From contig NC_077230.1 of assembly GCF_027887165.1 (NCBI RefSeq), positions 34,175,351 through 34,239,350 on the forward strand: a stretch of DNA of 64,000 nucleotides. The letters run 5' to 3'. The stretch's first letter is position 1, and each line of letters begins with the position of its first letter. Positions 24,300 through 35,781 of this stretch are shown piece after piece. The notes beneath the pieces are model-generated. The model was not told where the DNA came from. It ran no database searches and saw only the letters and a list, made by a program, of their open reading frames with translations. Source of the stretch: Monodelphis domestica. Its lineage: Eukaryota; Chordata; Mammalia; Didelphimorphia; Didelphidae. The position numbers and the translations under genes were made by a program.

Positions 24300-25870
24300 A
24301 ATGAATTATTAATTAATGATCATCAATTAGTAGTTGTCACTAATTAATTGATTTATTATTGATCAACAATTGGTAATTATCTTTAATTAATAATTGGTTA
24401 AAATCAATTATTTATTATAAATCACTAAATAAGTGAATTATTTTATTTTTATTTATATATGTTTAATATATTTATTTATTTTAATACATTTTATTTTTAT
24501 TTATTTATATACATATATTTTATTTATTAAATTTTTTATTTTTAATTAAATTTAATTATTTATGAATTAATTTAATTTAATTTTTAAAATTAATTGAAAT
24601 TAATTAAATTATTAAAATATTAAAATACTACTTAATATTAATTATTAATTAGTGACAACCACCAATTGATGATCATTAATTAATCGATTATTAACTAATG
24701 ACAATTACTAATTGATGATCATTAATTAATAATTGATAATAATTATTATTTTAAACACCATTAATTAATATTAGACAATTATTGATTAATCAGGATTGAT
24801 TAATAATTAATCTTAATCAATTAGTAATTAATGAACATTAATGGATCTATTCCTGGTCATTGATTAATAATTAAATTAATTGATTTTTAATGGATGATCA
24901 TTAATTAATAATTGATAATGGTTATTATTTATAATAATTATTAAGTAATATTAGGTTATTTTTATTAATGATAATTGATATTAATTATTTTATACTCATT
25001 ATTATTAATAACATCAAACAATTATTGATTTATTTGGTGAACAAATATTAACCAATTATTATGTGATAATGATTAATAATTACTATTAACAGATTATTGA
25101 TAATCATCAATTAATCTTTAATAAATAATTGTTTAATATTAATTAATAATGATGGTTAAATAATAATTAATAATGATCATCAATTAATAATTGTCACTAA
25201 TAAATTGATTAATTAATGATCATCAAATGGTAATTATCCTTAATTAATAATTGATTAACATTAATTATTGATTATTGATTATTTAATTTTTGTAGTTTAG
25301 TGTTTATTTAATTAATTAATTTATTTTTAAATAAATTTTATTTTTATATATGTATACATAAATATATTTTCTTTACTAAATTTTTTATTTTTAAATTTAA
25401 ATTTATTTATTTATAAATTTATTTAATGTAACTTTTAAATCAATTTATATAAATTATTTATTAAATTATTAAAATATTAAAGTATTAATCATTAAATATT
25501 GATTGATATTAATTATTAATTAGTGACCATCACTTTAATCTTTAGTATTAATTATTAATTAACTGGTTATTAAGTAATGATAATTAATCAATAATTGCTT
25601 TATAATAATTAATGATGATAAGTAATCAATATCAATCATTAATTAATATTGTGAATTAATAGTCAATTAATACCAATTATTAATGATGATTAATTAGTAT
25701 TTGATTATATAATAATTAAATTATTATAATACAGTATGTTATATTGTATTAGTATACGTATAACATAATTATTTTATTATAAATTCTGATTAATTGAAAA
25801 TAATAATTAATTAATGATCATTAATAATTTAATTCATTAACTAATATTAATATTTAATTAATGTTAAAGG
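24300..25870. repeat. AT-only tract with ~860-bp tandem duplication
   Basis: About 1.6 kb nearly free of G and C, built of degenerate TTAATTAA, ATTGAT and TGATCATTAATTAAT palindromes. Landmarks recur: GATCATCAATTA with TTGTCACTAAT at 24318 and again at 25174, and TTATTAATTAGTGAC at about 24641 and 25512, giving a 856-871 base period. So an ancestral tract was duplicated in tandem and the second copy ends about 25870. Not coding on either strand. Confidence 0.8.
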
Positions 25871-26330
25871 ATTGTTTTAAATATAAAGAATATAAAGAAA
25901 AGAATGTTAGTCAATGTGCCTTGTACCACTTACCATAAACATTACTTAGGCTATAGCAAAATTGTATATACCTTTAGAATTCCTCCCCTTCCATTAGGTA
26001 TAATGCTGATTTTTCCCCCTCAAATTTAATGAATATATAGGAGTAAATTTGAAGATATGAGATACATTGTGTGAGGAAATATTATTCTTGTGTATATTGG
26101 GGTTGAACACTAAGATAAAAGGAATTTTTAAGGAGGATATCAATTAATGTCAAAAGACTGATCAAGAAAACTAATTTTTCTTAATAAAATTAATACACCA
26201 CTGCACTTTGAAATTATTTATATTTTGTTGACCATGCACTTTAAATTTTTTTTTATTTTTTTCAAATAAAGATAGAAATTTTTCTTGTTCAAGAAGCTTG
26301 TTGATAGCTTTTAATCATCTCTGTGAAAAA

Positions 26331-26385
26331 ATGATGCAAAGAAGAGTCCAGAACCTCGATTTATTTTCTTGTCAAATAGACAAAG
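26331..26385 (+). CDS. Gene B first coding exon (exon 26272-26385)
   Basis: Acceptor after TTTATTTTTTTTCAAATAAAG at 26271 and donor AAAG|GTAAGC at 26386. From the first ATG (26331, context GAAAAAATGATG) it reads MMQRRVQNLDLFSCQIDK, aligning with the neurabin segment EKRVEKLELFPVELEKDE just before the PDZ loop. The frame is also open upstream to the acceptor and reads RNFSCSRSLLIAF, which resembles the neurabin KIKFSC region. Thus either an upstream coding exon exists, or this formerly coding part is now leader. Confidence 0.65.
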
Positions 26386-26734
26386 GTAAGCTTTAACTAT
26401 AAAATTGCTTATTTCATACATGTATGCCATTCTTCATCAGTTTTATTTTAATTAAGATTGTTTTTCATATCAATAAACATCAAATCTAGAGAATATTAAA
26501 AATATTAGGAATAACTCCCAAGTGAAGATTAAAGAGTGTATTTTTAACTGATAAATATTTTTGATATCATGACTTTTAAAATAGTGTCAAAAAGGTGAGT
26601 TATAGCAATAAGGCAAAAAATTTTAAGGAATAATCTGTAAAAGCATAGTAAGAATAAAATCGTTGCCTTTTATGGATAATATGATAGTTTATTTAGAATT
26701 CTATTCATCAATACAAAAGGTGGATGTAGGGAGG

Positions 26735-27510
26735 GCAGAACTAAGATGGTGGAGAAGCTACACAGACTCATCTCTCCTCTACGTACCAAATTAAAATAGG
26801 ATAAAATGCCTAAAAAGAAATATTGGAGCACCATAATCTACAGAAAAATGGAGTGAAATAATTTTTCTATTTAAAACTACTTAGAAAGCCATTAGAAAAG
26901 TTCTTTGATTGAAGAGGAGTGCAAAAACAACAGAACGAGGCAGGTTCCGATAATTAAAGAGTCCTTGGACACTCCTGAATCATCAACAGGGGCTGCCAGA
27001 GCTCCCAGGCACAGCCCTTTGCTGCCTTGACGGAGTGCCCATACACAGATCCAGGCAGCAGTTGTGGCAGACCTTATTGGGAGCACTTAGCACATCCCAA
27101 TTCTTGCAACCTCAGAGGACAAGAGGACCCTGGTCACAGTTACCAGATGGAAAAGAATTCACATGGTTACTCATTGACCTGACCACAGGCCAGGAGAGTA
27201 TTAAACACACTTGTCATTACATTATACAATGTTGAAAGAATTAAAAAAAAAATTGGTCACTAAGAACTCTCAATGAAGCTGCACAAAGAACCTGAATCTT
27301 GGAACATACTTCTTTCTACATAGTTACAGAAAATGAGCAAACAACAATAACAAAAAACCCTCAACCATAGAAAGAAATTTTGTTGCCCGGGAAGACTTAA
27401 AATCAGAAGAAAATAGTGCTGCATCCAAAGCTTAGAAGGAAGAAAAGATATTAGCTATTTCACAACTCAAAATAGTCTACAAAGCAGAAATTGTCTAAAT
27501 TATTTAGTGT
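26735..27510 (+). mobile_element. LINE-1 5' region fragment
   Basis: Starts at a typical L1 5' end (GGCAGAACTAAGATGGTGGA, 26743-26762) and continues through 5' UTR-like sequence (CAGGGGCTGCCAGAGCTCCC near 26990) into what looks like the A-rich start of ORF1. No open frame of note; old and 3'-truncated. Confidence 0.55.
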
Positions 27511-27514
27511 AGTT

Positions 27515-27695
27515 TAAGAAACATGTCTCTGACACTTGCTAGTTGTGAAATGATGGACAAGTCACTTAATCCTGTTTGCCCCAGTTTCCTCTTCTGTAAT
27601 GAAGAGATAGCTGGAGAAGAAACTGGAACATTAGCTTCACGAGGAAAATTCCAAATCAAGTCATAAAGAGTCAGATACAACTGACTGACAAAAAA
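27515..27695 (+). mobile_element. CORE-SINE, Mon-1-like
   Basis: Contains the MIR-type core (GGACAAGTCACTTAATCC … CCCAGTTTCCTCTTCTGTAA) and the marsupial Mon-1-type end (TCATAAAGAGTCAGATACAA, then CTGACTGACA). Confidence 0.75.
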
Positions 27696-27879
27696 AGAAG
27701 GATCAATGGTCAATTAGAGGAACAGATTAGGTGTAGAAAATGCTGAATAAAAAAGGGCCTTGTAAAATGTACCTTTGATAAACTCAAAGTCCTTAGACTG
27801 TGCTAGAATTAGGAATTATTTTTAAAACTGCTGGGAAAATTGGAAATGCTTTGAGACGACTTTTTATATAAGTTGTCTT

Positions 27880-29600
27880 TTATTGTGAATATGTGAACCC
27901 ACAAATGATCCATAAATAAACTTTGGGGTTCTGTGATCTTGGAAGGGAGAAAAAAATGCATGTTTTTTTCAATAACATTTCATTCAAATTTAACAAATTC
28001 CAATAACAATTTTTATAATACACTTTGATATCTGGTATGGTTAGATCATCTTCCATCATATTATTTTTCACTATTTCCATTGATAATCTTGACCTTGTTT
28101 AGTGAAAAATAATATGATGGAAGATGATCTAACCATACCAGATATCAAAGTGTATTATTATAAAGTACTTATCTTCAAACTAATCTATTATTGATGAAGA
28201 AAGAGTAGTGAATCCGTGGAATAGAGTAGGTACACACAATATGCACAGTAGAAATGACTTTAGTAATGTTGTGTTTCTTACATGCAAAAATCCATATTTT
28301 AGGGTCAAGAACTCACTGGGTCAAAAACTGCTGGGAAAACCAGAAAGCATTTTGCCAGAAACTAGATGTAGACCAATGCCGCACATCATGTATCAAGATA
28401 AGGTCAAAGTGGCATTTGATTTATGCATTCAGGGTAATGCCAGATTTAAATTAGGGGGAAAAGAATTATCAAATAAAGGACAGAGAACATGATAGGAGGT
28501 GCAATGGATCATATTCATTACCTTTAAAAGTTTTCCACACAAAACCAGAGAGAAAGAAGAAAAATGGGAAAAAATTTAAAGATCTGATTAAGGCCTCATT
28601 TCTCAAAGATATAGAGCACTGGATCAACTTTATAAAGAATACAGGTTGTTCCCCAATTCATAGATCCTAAAATTATATGAATAATCAGTTTTCAGATGAA
28701 GAAATAAAAACTGTCTCTAGCCACATAAAAAAGCACTGAATCACTATGAAGAATACAAATTTAAACAACTCTTACTTACCTTTTCATGCCTATCAAATTT
28801 TCTTAACGAGACAGGAAAGGAAAATGAAAAATGTTGGAGGTGATGGGGGAATATTTGAGACACTAATGTACAGATCGTGGAATTGTGAACTGATTCATCT
28901 ATTCTAGAGAACATTGTGGATATATGCTCAAGGAGCTATGCAATTGTGCATATTCTTTGACTTGGCAATATCACGACTAAGACAGTATCCCAAAGAGATT
29001 ATAAATTTTAAAAAAATGAAAAGAAAATGTCCCTATATGTACAAAATAATTCATGGCAGTTCTTTTTCGTGTTGAAGAACTTAAAATTTCAGGGATAACA
29101 TTCAATTGTGAAATGGCTGAAAATTTTGTGGTATATGATTGTAATAATATTATTGTGACATGAAATGATGATTAAGATGCTTTCAAAAAACCTGGAAGAC
29201 TTATATGAACTGATGCATAATGAAGGGAGCAGAAGCAGAACACTGGGTGCATGAACAGCAATACTATGCAATAATCAATTGTAAATGACTTTGCTATGCC
29301 CAGAAATACAAAGATTGAAAGACAGTTCTGAAGAACTGAAAAATGTTATCCACTTACAGTGGAAAAGGTGATGGAATCTAAATGCAGAGCAAAACATATT
29401 TATTTTACTTTATTTTCCTTTTTACCTGGTATGTTTTATTTCTCAACATGATGAATAAGGAAGGAAATATGTTTTACATGACTGCATATGTATAATCTTT
29501 ATCAAATTGCTTACCTTTTTAATGAGGTTGGAGACCAGGGTGAGTAGGAAAGAATTTGGAACTTAAAATAGATTTTATATGTCCTTAGAAAAAATTTTAA
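27880..29600 (+). mobile_element. LINE-1 3' end with 5' inversion (twin priming)
   Basis: 28103-29600 is the C-terminal part of L1 ORF2 and 3' UTR in + orientation (frame at 28208-28492 reads NPWNRVGTHNMHSRNDFSN, a decayed DQWNR region). 27880-28080 is adjacent upstream L1 sequence in inverted orientation. About 58 bases are present in both arms (28017-28075 and 28103-28161), forming a near-perfect inverted repeat with a ~28-base loop. This is the signature of twin-primed L1 insertion. Confidence 0.7.
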
Positions 29601-29867
29601 TTATTAAAAATGTCTTAATGTGCTTATATACTGAAAGGTAGAAAGTTCAGCAAAATCATTGGTCTAGGGGAGACTGTAACACAGTCAGATATATATTGCT
29701 AATTATTAAGGAAAAGATACCGGTAAAGTATAGGTGGATGGCTTATAATTCCAGTGCAAAGCTAGACTGACCAGGCCAACTGTACTGGGAGGAAATTTTA
29801 TTCTTACTGTTGCTTCAGATGTTTTAGGCTTTCATTATTATTACTATTATTATTTTTGTATTTATAG

Positions 29868-29988
29868 GTGACAACGAACTGGGGCTTTGTACTTGTATCT
29901 TCTTTGATCCAGCAGATGAGGATGGAAAGGAACCAGGGGTTTTTATAACTGAAATTATTGAAGGAGGTGCAGTTCACAAACTTGGATG
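29868..29988 (+). CDS. Gene B exon: PDZ, carboxylate-binding loop and strands 2-3
   Basis: Acceptor TATTTATAG at 29867 and donor GGATG|GTGAGT at 29989; enters with two bases and leaves with two. Encodes (G)DNELGLCTCIFFDPADEDGK, then EPGVFITEIIEGGAVHKLG. ELGLCT occupies the place of the GLGF loop, and FITEIIEGGAVHKLG fits strand 3 and helix A (neurabin FVKTVTEGGAAQRDG). The loop keeps the central Gly-Leu but carries two cysteines that are unusual for this family. Confidence 0.85.
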
Positions 29989-31720
29989 GTGAGTTTGGTT
30001 TTGTAATTTTATAAGAATTGACTTTGTAGGGAGGATTTAACTTCATTCTAAAAAGGGTTAATATTGTAAACATGGAAAGTGACTACACAAATAAAATCTC
30101 TGAAAAATACAGAAATATCAACTTTAAAAATATTGTCATGACCAAGCTAGTAAGGAAATGGAATTGGCTTGGAAACAAAGATTCTATAATTCCACTCCAA
30201 CTTGGTCTGTAAACCGTGACTTTATTCTTGATCATTGAGAAGGTCTTTAATAATTGCCATAATGAGCCCATTGTAAACATGTGCCCAGCTATTTCCAAAT
30301 CAGGTCAAATTAACAAGTATTTATAAATCTATACCATTCCAGAACCTGTGCTCTCCATGAAGGGATATAAAAAAGTGGGAAAATAGTTCTTGATTTGGAG
30401 AACAGAAAAATTGAATTGACTAGGCAACAAACAAGTTACTATTGTGTGCAGAAAAGATCTATAATAAATAAATGTGAGAAAATCTGGGTGTGGGGGATAG
30501 TTTGGTTGTATTAGAAAAAATGGTATCCATGAGACACTGGCAACTATCTTCAGAGATTATTGAAATTTGACTATACAATAAAATAATTCCTGAATTGAGA
30601 GAGGGCTTCCTAGATATAGGAATGTAGGAATATACATTTAAAATATTACTATAAACTGCCCAAAGTGAATCCTTGAGAAAGGAAAAAAATAAGAAATGCT
30701 AATAGGTTGCCAAATCATAAATTTAACCTTGTAAGAATTTACTATGTAACTGAGGTCAAATGGTACCCTCTATGTCCTTGCTCATGATGTAATTTTGGAC
30801 TTTAAAATGGAATTCTTCCTGAGATGACACTCTGTTACATAGAACTGAAAGCAAAAAAACGCCATCAGGCATTCTGTTTCTAAGCCTGAGGCTCATTACT
30901 TCTTCATCTCCAACTCACTTAGCCCAGATGGTTTTAGAATTTTTTCTTGCTTCCTAGATTGTAACAGAATTGATTTCATTAGCTGCCCATCCTGAATATC
31001 CCAGATAAATGGTGGAAATTTTCTCCTCTTAACCTCCCAAAGTTGTTTTCTTTTCCTCAGTTTCAATGATGGCATGTATCTGTTTATTATCACCCAAGGT
31101 CTCTACAATAAAAGTATCAACTAGAAGTTTCCTTCTGAATTATCGTCTCCTTACTCAGTCTTCAGTCAGTGGGGGCATTGTCTGATACCTCAGAAGAATC
31201 ATTTGTTTTAGTTTCTGCAGATCCTATTGACTTTCTGAAGAATATTAAAATTGAAACAATACTCTGATAATTGTTTGGAGGAGGGCATCTGTGTTTGTGG
31301 ATGATTTCTCTTGGATCCTCCTCACTGTGTTTTCCAAGATCTGCCAAAGTCCCTTCCTTTTTCAATCTCATTTCATTATTGAGACTTAGCCAGCTGGAAA
31401 GGCTTGGAGTACAGACCCAGTTATGAACACTAATCATCTTTGAAGCCCACTTAAAAAAAATCCAGGGAAGAATCCCCAGACAGGCTGCAGGGTAATGAAA
31501 TTATTGAGACACACCAGCCCTCTAAGTCTTCTGATTAATTTGTAGAGAAGTGGTGACTGAAAAATTTGTAAGTGGCAACCATTATAGTAATGGTATGATG
31601 AGTCATTGAAGTCTATCTCTTAAATTAGTACCACATCTTCTAATCATACACATGCATTGGGCTTTTAGGTCATAAATATCTTCAATGTAATTTTAATTAC
31701 TATGCAATTCTATTTTTCAG
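29989..31720. other. Intron 3 of gene B
   Basis: No clear repeat family or exon recognised; AT-rich. Minus-strand frames at 30896-31437 lack family resemblance. Confidence 0.4.
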
Positions 31721-31828
31721 TATCCGTGTATTTGACCAGATTATTAAAATAGGTGACATCAATCTAATTGGATTGGATGAAGCAGAAATCGTCTCTACTT
31801 TTAAAAAAATGGACGATTCTCCTTTCCA
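31721..31828 (+). CDS. Gene B exon: PDZ, strands 4-5 and helix B
   Basis: Acceptor CTATTTTTCAG at 31720 and donor TTTCCA|GTAAGT at 31829. Enters with one base (completing TGT, Cys). Encodes IRVFDQIIKIGDINLIGLDE, then AEIVSTFKKMDDSPF. Direct counterpart of neurabin IQVNDQIVEVDGISLVGVTQ; D-x-I and the hydrophobic pattern of the PDZ core are intact. Confidence 0.9.
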
Positions 31829-32294
31829 GTAAGTAAATTTTCCCATATTTCTTTTAAGATGCAGAGATTGCTAGATCATTGTTTTTGATTTGGAAATTTC
31901 TTTAGCAATGTGTTCAAACAGAAAAATTGGGGAGAAAGAAAGCCTAATTAACATGTTTAAATAATTTCTCTTTTTGTCTTCTTTTGCTAGGAAATGACCC
32001 TCTTTTTTTCTGTTCAGCAGTTCACAAGATATTTTAGGACCCATTTGCACCTTCCTTTCTGAATACTCTATCACATCTCAAGCAAACCCTTGATTTTCAT
32101 TTGCATTTATTTTTGGTTAATGAATTTTTATTTTCTTGGCAAATAATGATCCTTGAACCTGAGGAGGTTGTTTTGTTTTGTTTTGTTTTGTTTTTGTAAG
32201 AATGAAAGCTTAGCTGAATTTCCCCATTCTGCTCTTTGCATGGCTATGTCTTTATCCAAAGTACATAAATTAAATGTGGATATTTTGTACCTAG

Positions 32295-32400
32295 GATTGA
32301 AATTGGCCGCGAACCACCTGAAGTCAAGTCAGAACTTATCGAACTCCTTGAGTTGTCAGAGGAAAGGAAGAAATATTTTATGGATTCGCTCATAGTACAG
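32295..32400 (+). CDS. Gene B exon: end of PDZ and post-PDZ helix
   Basis: Acceptor TTTGTACCTAG at 32294 and donor GTACAG|GTATTA at 32401. Enters with one base (completing CAG, Gln) and leaves in phase 0. Encodes IEIGREPPEVKSELIELLEL, then SEERKKYFMDSLIVQ. The IGRE-x-P-x-x-V-x-E-x-x-x-L-I pattern is the strongest single link to neurabin/spinophilin. Confidence 0.9.
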
Positions 32401-34201
32401 GTATTATGTGAACCAAATAAAAAAATGCAGAAACGCAAAATTCTTTCTTTTTTATCATAACAATATTAAAATAAAAATTTTGTTCTTTAAAAAATTTCCT
32501 TTCCTACTCTTGAGTAACTTCATCTTAATTTATTACATACTTTTTTATTGTTGCTCTTTTATGCAATTTTATCAATGTCTCTGAGATTTACATTCTAATC
32601 TTCTCTGATGCACTCCAACCTTCACCACTGAATTATCATTTGTAGTATAGAGAAAGAATTAAGCAAAACTGAACAATAAATACAGCAACTGAATCTGATA
32701 GTTTTTGCTCCTTTCTGAACAAAGGAGATATATTTGTGTGTATGTGTATGTATATTTTTATATCTCTAGCTTTTGTCCCAGACTAAGATTTTCCATTACA
32801 ATTAGTCAGAGGATGGCAATCTTTTAATGCTGCTTTAATTTACCTTAGTATTAAAGAGCCTTCTGTTTCTGCTTACTTTACATTATTTAATGTGGGGTTT
32901 TTTAATGTCTCATAGAATTCTTATTGTTAATTTCAAAAACTTAATAATATCTCATTATATAATATATCACAGCATTTGTTCAGGTCTTCCCAAATTAACA
33001 GACACTTTGTATTCAGACAAAGAATATGTGAGTGTATCCATATTCCCTTGATTTCCTGCCTTTGATGACTTTGGGTTTTCTCTTCTATTCTAGTTGCATT
33101 GATTTTTTTCATGTTAAATCTTTCTCAGTAGTGCAAATTTTCTATTTTTTCTTTTATAATGATCACTAACCCCCTCGTTTTTTACCATCAATATGCCTCA
33201 CAAATATAGGTCTAAGAGGTCTTATTCCTGTTGTTTTTCTAATTTTGAATGCTATATGGATATTGGTTGATATTAAGGTTGTATATGCAACTTGAATTCA
33301 TTATGGTAAATTATATACCCTTTTGTATTCAAACTTTCATTTGTATCACATGATTTCCAGTTTTTCTCAGGCCTTCCAGAATACAGAATCCTTCTTCTCT
33401 CATTTTTGTTTTTGGGTTTTTGAACCCCTGGATTGCTGAGTTAATTATCTTCTGGGACTTCCTTATGTAGAATATTTTATGAACTCTTAATTATTGTCAA
33501 GTAATCTTGAATAATTTTATTAATTTTGAAGGTTCAGTTTGAGGACCTGTTAATTTTAGACCTCTTTTATTATTCTTGTTTTTAACATTTCCACTAAGAT
33601 TCCTTTTCACAACAATCTCTGACCAACAATGTTTTTTTTTTTTTTATGTCTTTCTGGATCCTATCTCTAAGGCTTTCCCCAAAATGCTGGTCTACAAATC
33701 TGTAAGCCCCTGGAGGTGAAGGAATGTTTTATCTTTATATCCCCAGGACAACACACGGGCTTGCACTTTTTAGATGCTTACGAAATTATGATTGAATAAG
33801 TTGCTCATGTTGTTATGCTGATGCATAAGCAGGCTCTTGCTTTTTATTCTGTGCTATTTAGCTAGATGTTTTGGCAAACTCTTTAAAATGTTTTACTATA
33901 ATTTTGAAATGCCCATCCTTCCTCTAATAATGATAATGTCTTTGGAAGAAAGATCAAAGAATATATTTAATCTTTCAAAGTGTGTATATGGGTATATTGG
34001 TATATATTTCATTTTGCAAAAAGTATAAAAGTATTTACTACTGCCTCCTTAAAACCTCTTTCCTATCCAATTATGAAATCTTTAAACATTAGCACATTAG
34101 GAGAGTGGATTTTGTTTGTTTATTTTAAGCATGTTCTTGAGATTTCTTAGCTTTAGGCCTATATTGTAATTACACTTTCTAAACATTTTCTCCATTTAAA
34201 G
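32401..34201. other. Intron 5 of gene B
   Basis: Mostly decayed, T-rich sequence resembling an antisense L1 3' region (about 32500-33600), then an L2/L3-type tail at about 33690-33800 ('taagcccctggaggtgaaggaatg … ttatatccccaggac'). Confidence 0.45.
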
Positions 34202-34284
34202 GAAAAAATTGGAGATATCACTATTGTGAGAGGACAAGCAAGTATTTGTAGAAGTCCAAGAGTACCATGGTTCTGGATGGCCAG
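34202..34284 (+). CDS. Gene B exon: variable linker
   Basis: Acceptor TCTCCATTTAAAG ending at 34201 and donor GCCAG|GTATAT at 34285. Enters in phase 0 and leaves with two bases. Encodes EKIGDITIVRGQASICRSPR, then VPWFWMA. Both splice sites are weaker than the others, and the donor runs into a TA microsatellite. The exon is nonetheless needed to bridge phase 0 to phase 2 between its neighbours. No domain recognised. Confidence 0.65.
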
Positions 34285-34333
34285 GTATATATATATATGT
34301 GTATATATATATATATAGGTATATATATATATA
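34285..34333. repeat. TA-rich microsatellite abutting a donor site
   Basis: GTATATATATATATGTGTAT-type run that starts with the donor GT itself, so the +3 to +6 donor bases are microsatellite sequence. Confidence 0.85.
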
Positions 34334-34689
34334 AGCTTTTATTGTGTATGTAAACCAGTAGTTTTTTTAGACAAAACTTAGTGAAAGATTAATAATAAAA
34401 TAACTATATGGTTTTGCCTCTAAATTCCATTTACTGGGAAGATTTCCAAATTGGATACTCAATTTAAAAAATGTTTATATTCAGTGCGTTTTTTGGATAA
34501 TATTTTCCTGATGAGGAATGGCCTCATCATTTCTGGCTTATAAATATATAGAATGAAATAATATAATGCATTAAAATAAGTAAATATCAGGAATAGAAGA
34601 AATCTGGAGACATCTTGATAAACTTTGATGTAAAGCAAATAGAACAGATAAAAACAAAAACAAAAAGAATGTTTTTTTAAACTTTACCT

Positions 34690-34866
34690 TCTGTCCTATA
34701 ATTGAAGCTAAGTGTCAGTTCCAAAGCATAAGAGCAGTAAGAGCTAGGCATTGGGGTCAAATGACCAGGCCAGGGTCACATAGCAAAGAAGTACCTGAGG
34801 ACAGATTTGAGTACAGGACCTCCCATCTCCAGGATCTCTCTATCTACTCATCCAATTAGCTGTTCA
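34690..34866 (-). mobile_element. tRNA-derived SINE, antisense, older copy
   Basis: Same family as 22728-22916, with CCAGGGTCACATAGC and the TCTCCAGGATCTCTCTATCT end, but more diverged. Confidence 0.65.
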
Positions 34867-35349
34867 TGAGAATATATTTTTTGTGAATTAAGACAAAAAA
34901 GGTCTAGAGAGAGCAATGGATAAGCAAAAAATGTTAGGCAGAAGAATAGATTTAAAAATGTTATTTTAGAGTGTTTCACTGACTCCCTATTATGTAAATT
35001 CATGTGCAAAATAAATAGCATAAAAAGGCTAGAGTCTCCTAAGCATGATGATTGTTCCTTAGGTTACTAAAAGTGTGGAATCAAGCATGAAACTCCCTAG
35101 GTTTCTTCAAATGCACAATATATTTTAGACTCTTCATACATCTAGTGATAATGTCCAATTCTGATTGTATCTCTCCAGAACTTCTTAAATATTGACACCG
35201 TTTTAGTGAAAAATTCAGAGTTTTTTGCACTCATTGCTTTCTAGAATTATTGAACATATAGAAGGATGAATTTTTTCAAATAACTATGGTCACTCCAAGA
35301 TAGATGCAAAGTTAAGACAGTGAAGTTTCCTGGAGTCACAACTTATTGT

Positions 35350-35600
35350 CATATTGTTGTTCAGTTGTATAATTCTTCCTAGGACATTCTTCGGAGTTTT
35401 CTTGGCAAAAATACTAGAGTGGTTTGCTATTTCCTTCTTTAGCTCATTTAACAGGTGAGGAAACTGAGGCAAACATGATTAAGTGACTTGCCTAGTGTTA
35501 CACAGTTAATAAGTATTTGATTTGATGACTGAATTTTAATTTTTTAAAAGATGAGACTTTCCTTACTCTAGGCTTGACACATCCAGTGTGCCACCTACCT
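35350..35600 (-). mobile_element. Mon-1-like CORE-SINE, antisense
   Basis: Carries AACAGGTGAGGAAACTGAGG, followed by AAGTGACTTGCCTAG, the complement of the MIR/CORE block, flanked on the left by TTGGCAAAAATACTAGAGTG, typical of the Mon-1 3' unit. Confidence 0.7.
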
Positions 35601-35781
35601 ATCCTTGCTGCCACTAATATTCACATTTTGAGTTAGATTACCTAGAGAAAACAGTAAAATATAACTCAGCTGTGTGCCTGTGATATTAAATAGGGATAGG
35701 AATTTCCCAAAGAAGTATAACAGTGACAAAGGATTGTAAAGTTTAAAATTAGTGGTTGGACGATGATTATATGAAATTATG

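Larger units (their letters stand above)
23691..26271. other. Intron 1 of gene B (inferred)
   Basis: Contains the TCTA microsatellite and the 1.6-kb AT-only tract described separately, then ordinary AT-rich sequence ending in a strong pyrimidine tract before AG at 26270-26271. Confidence 0.45.
26386..29867. other. Intron 2 of gene B
   Basis: Holds L1 5' sequence (26735-27510), a Mon-1-like SINE (27515-27695) and a twin-primed L1 tail (27880-29600). The remainder is unassigned AT-rich DNA. Confidence 0.6.

Noticed and set aside
32153-32395. 80-residue frame overlapping the post-PDZ exon
   Set aside because: It is a different frame from the PDZ exon and starts in intron sequence; a shadow of the real exon.
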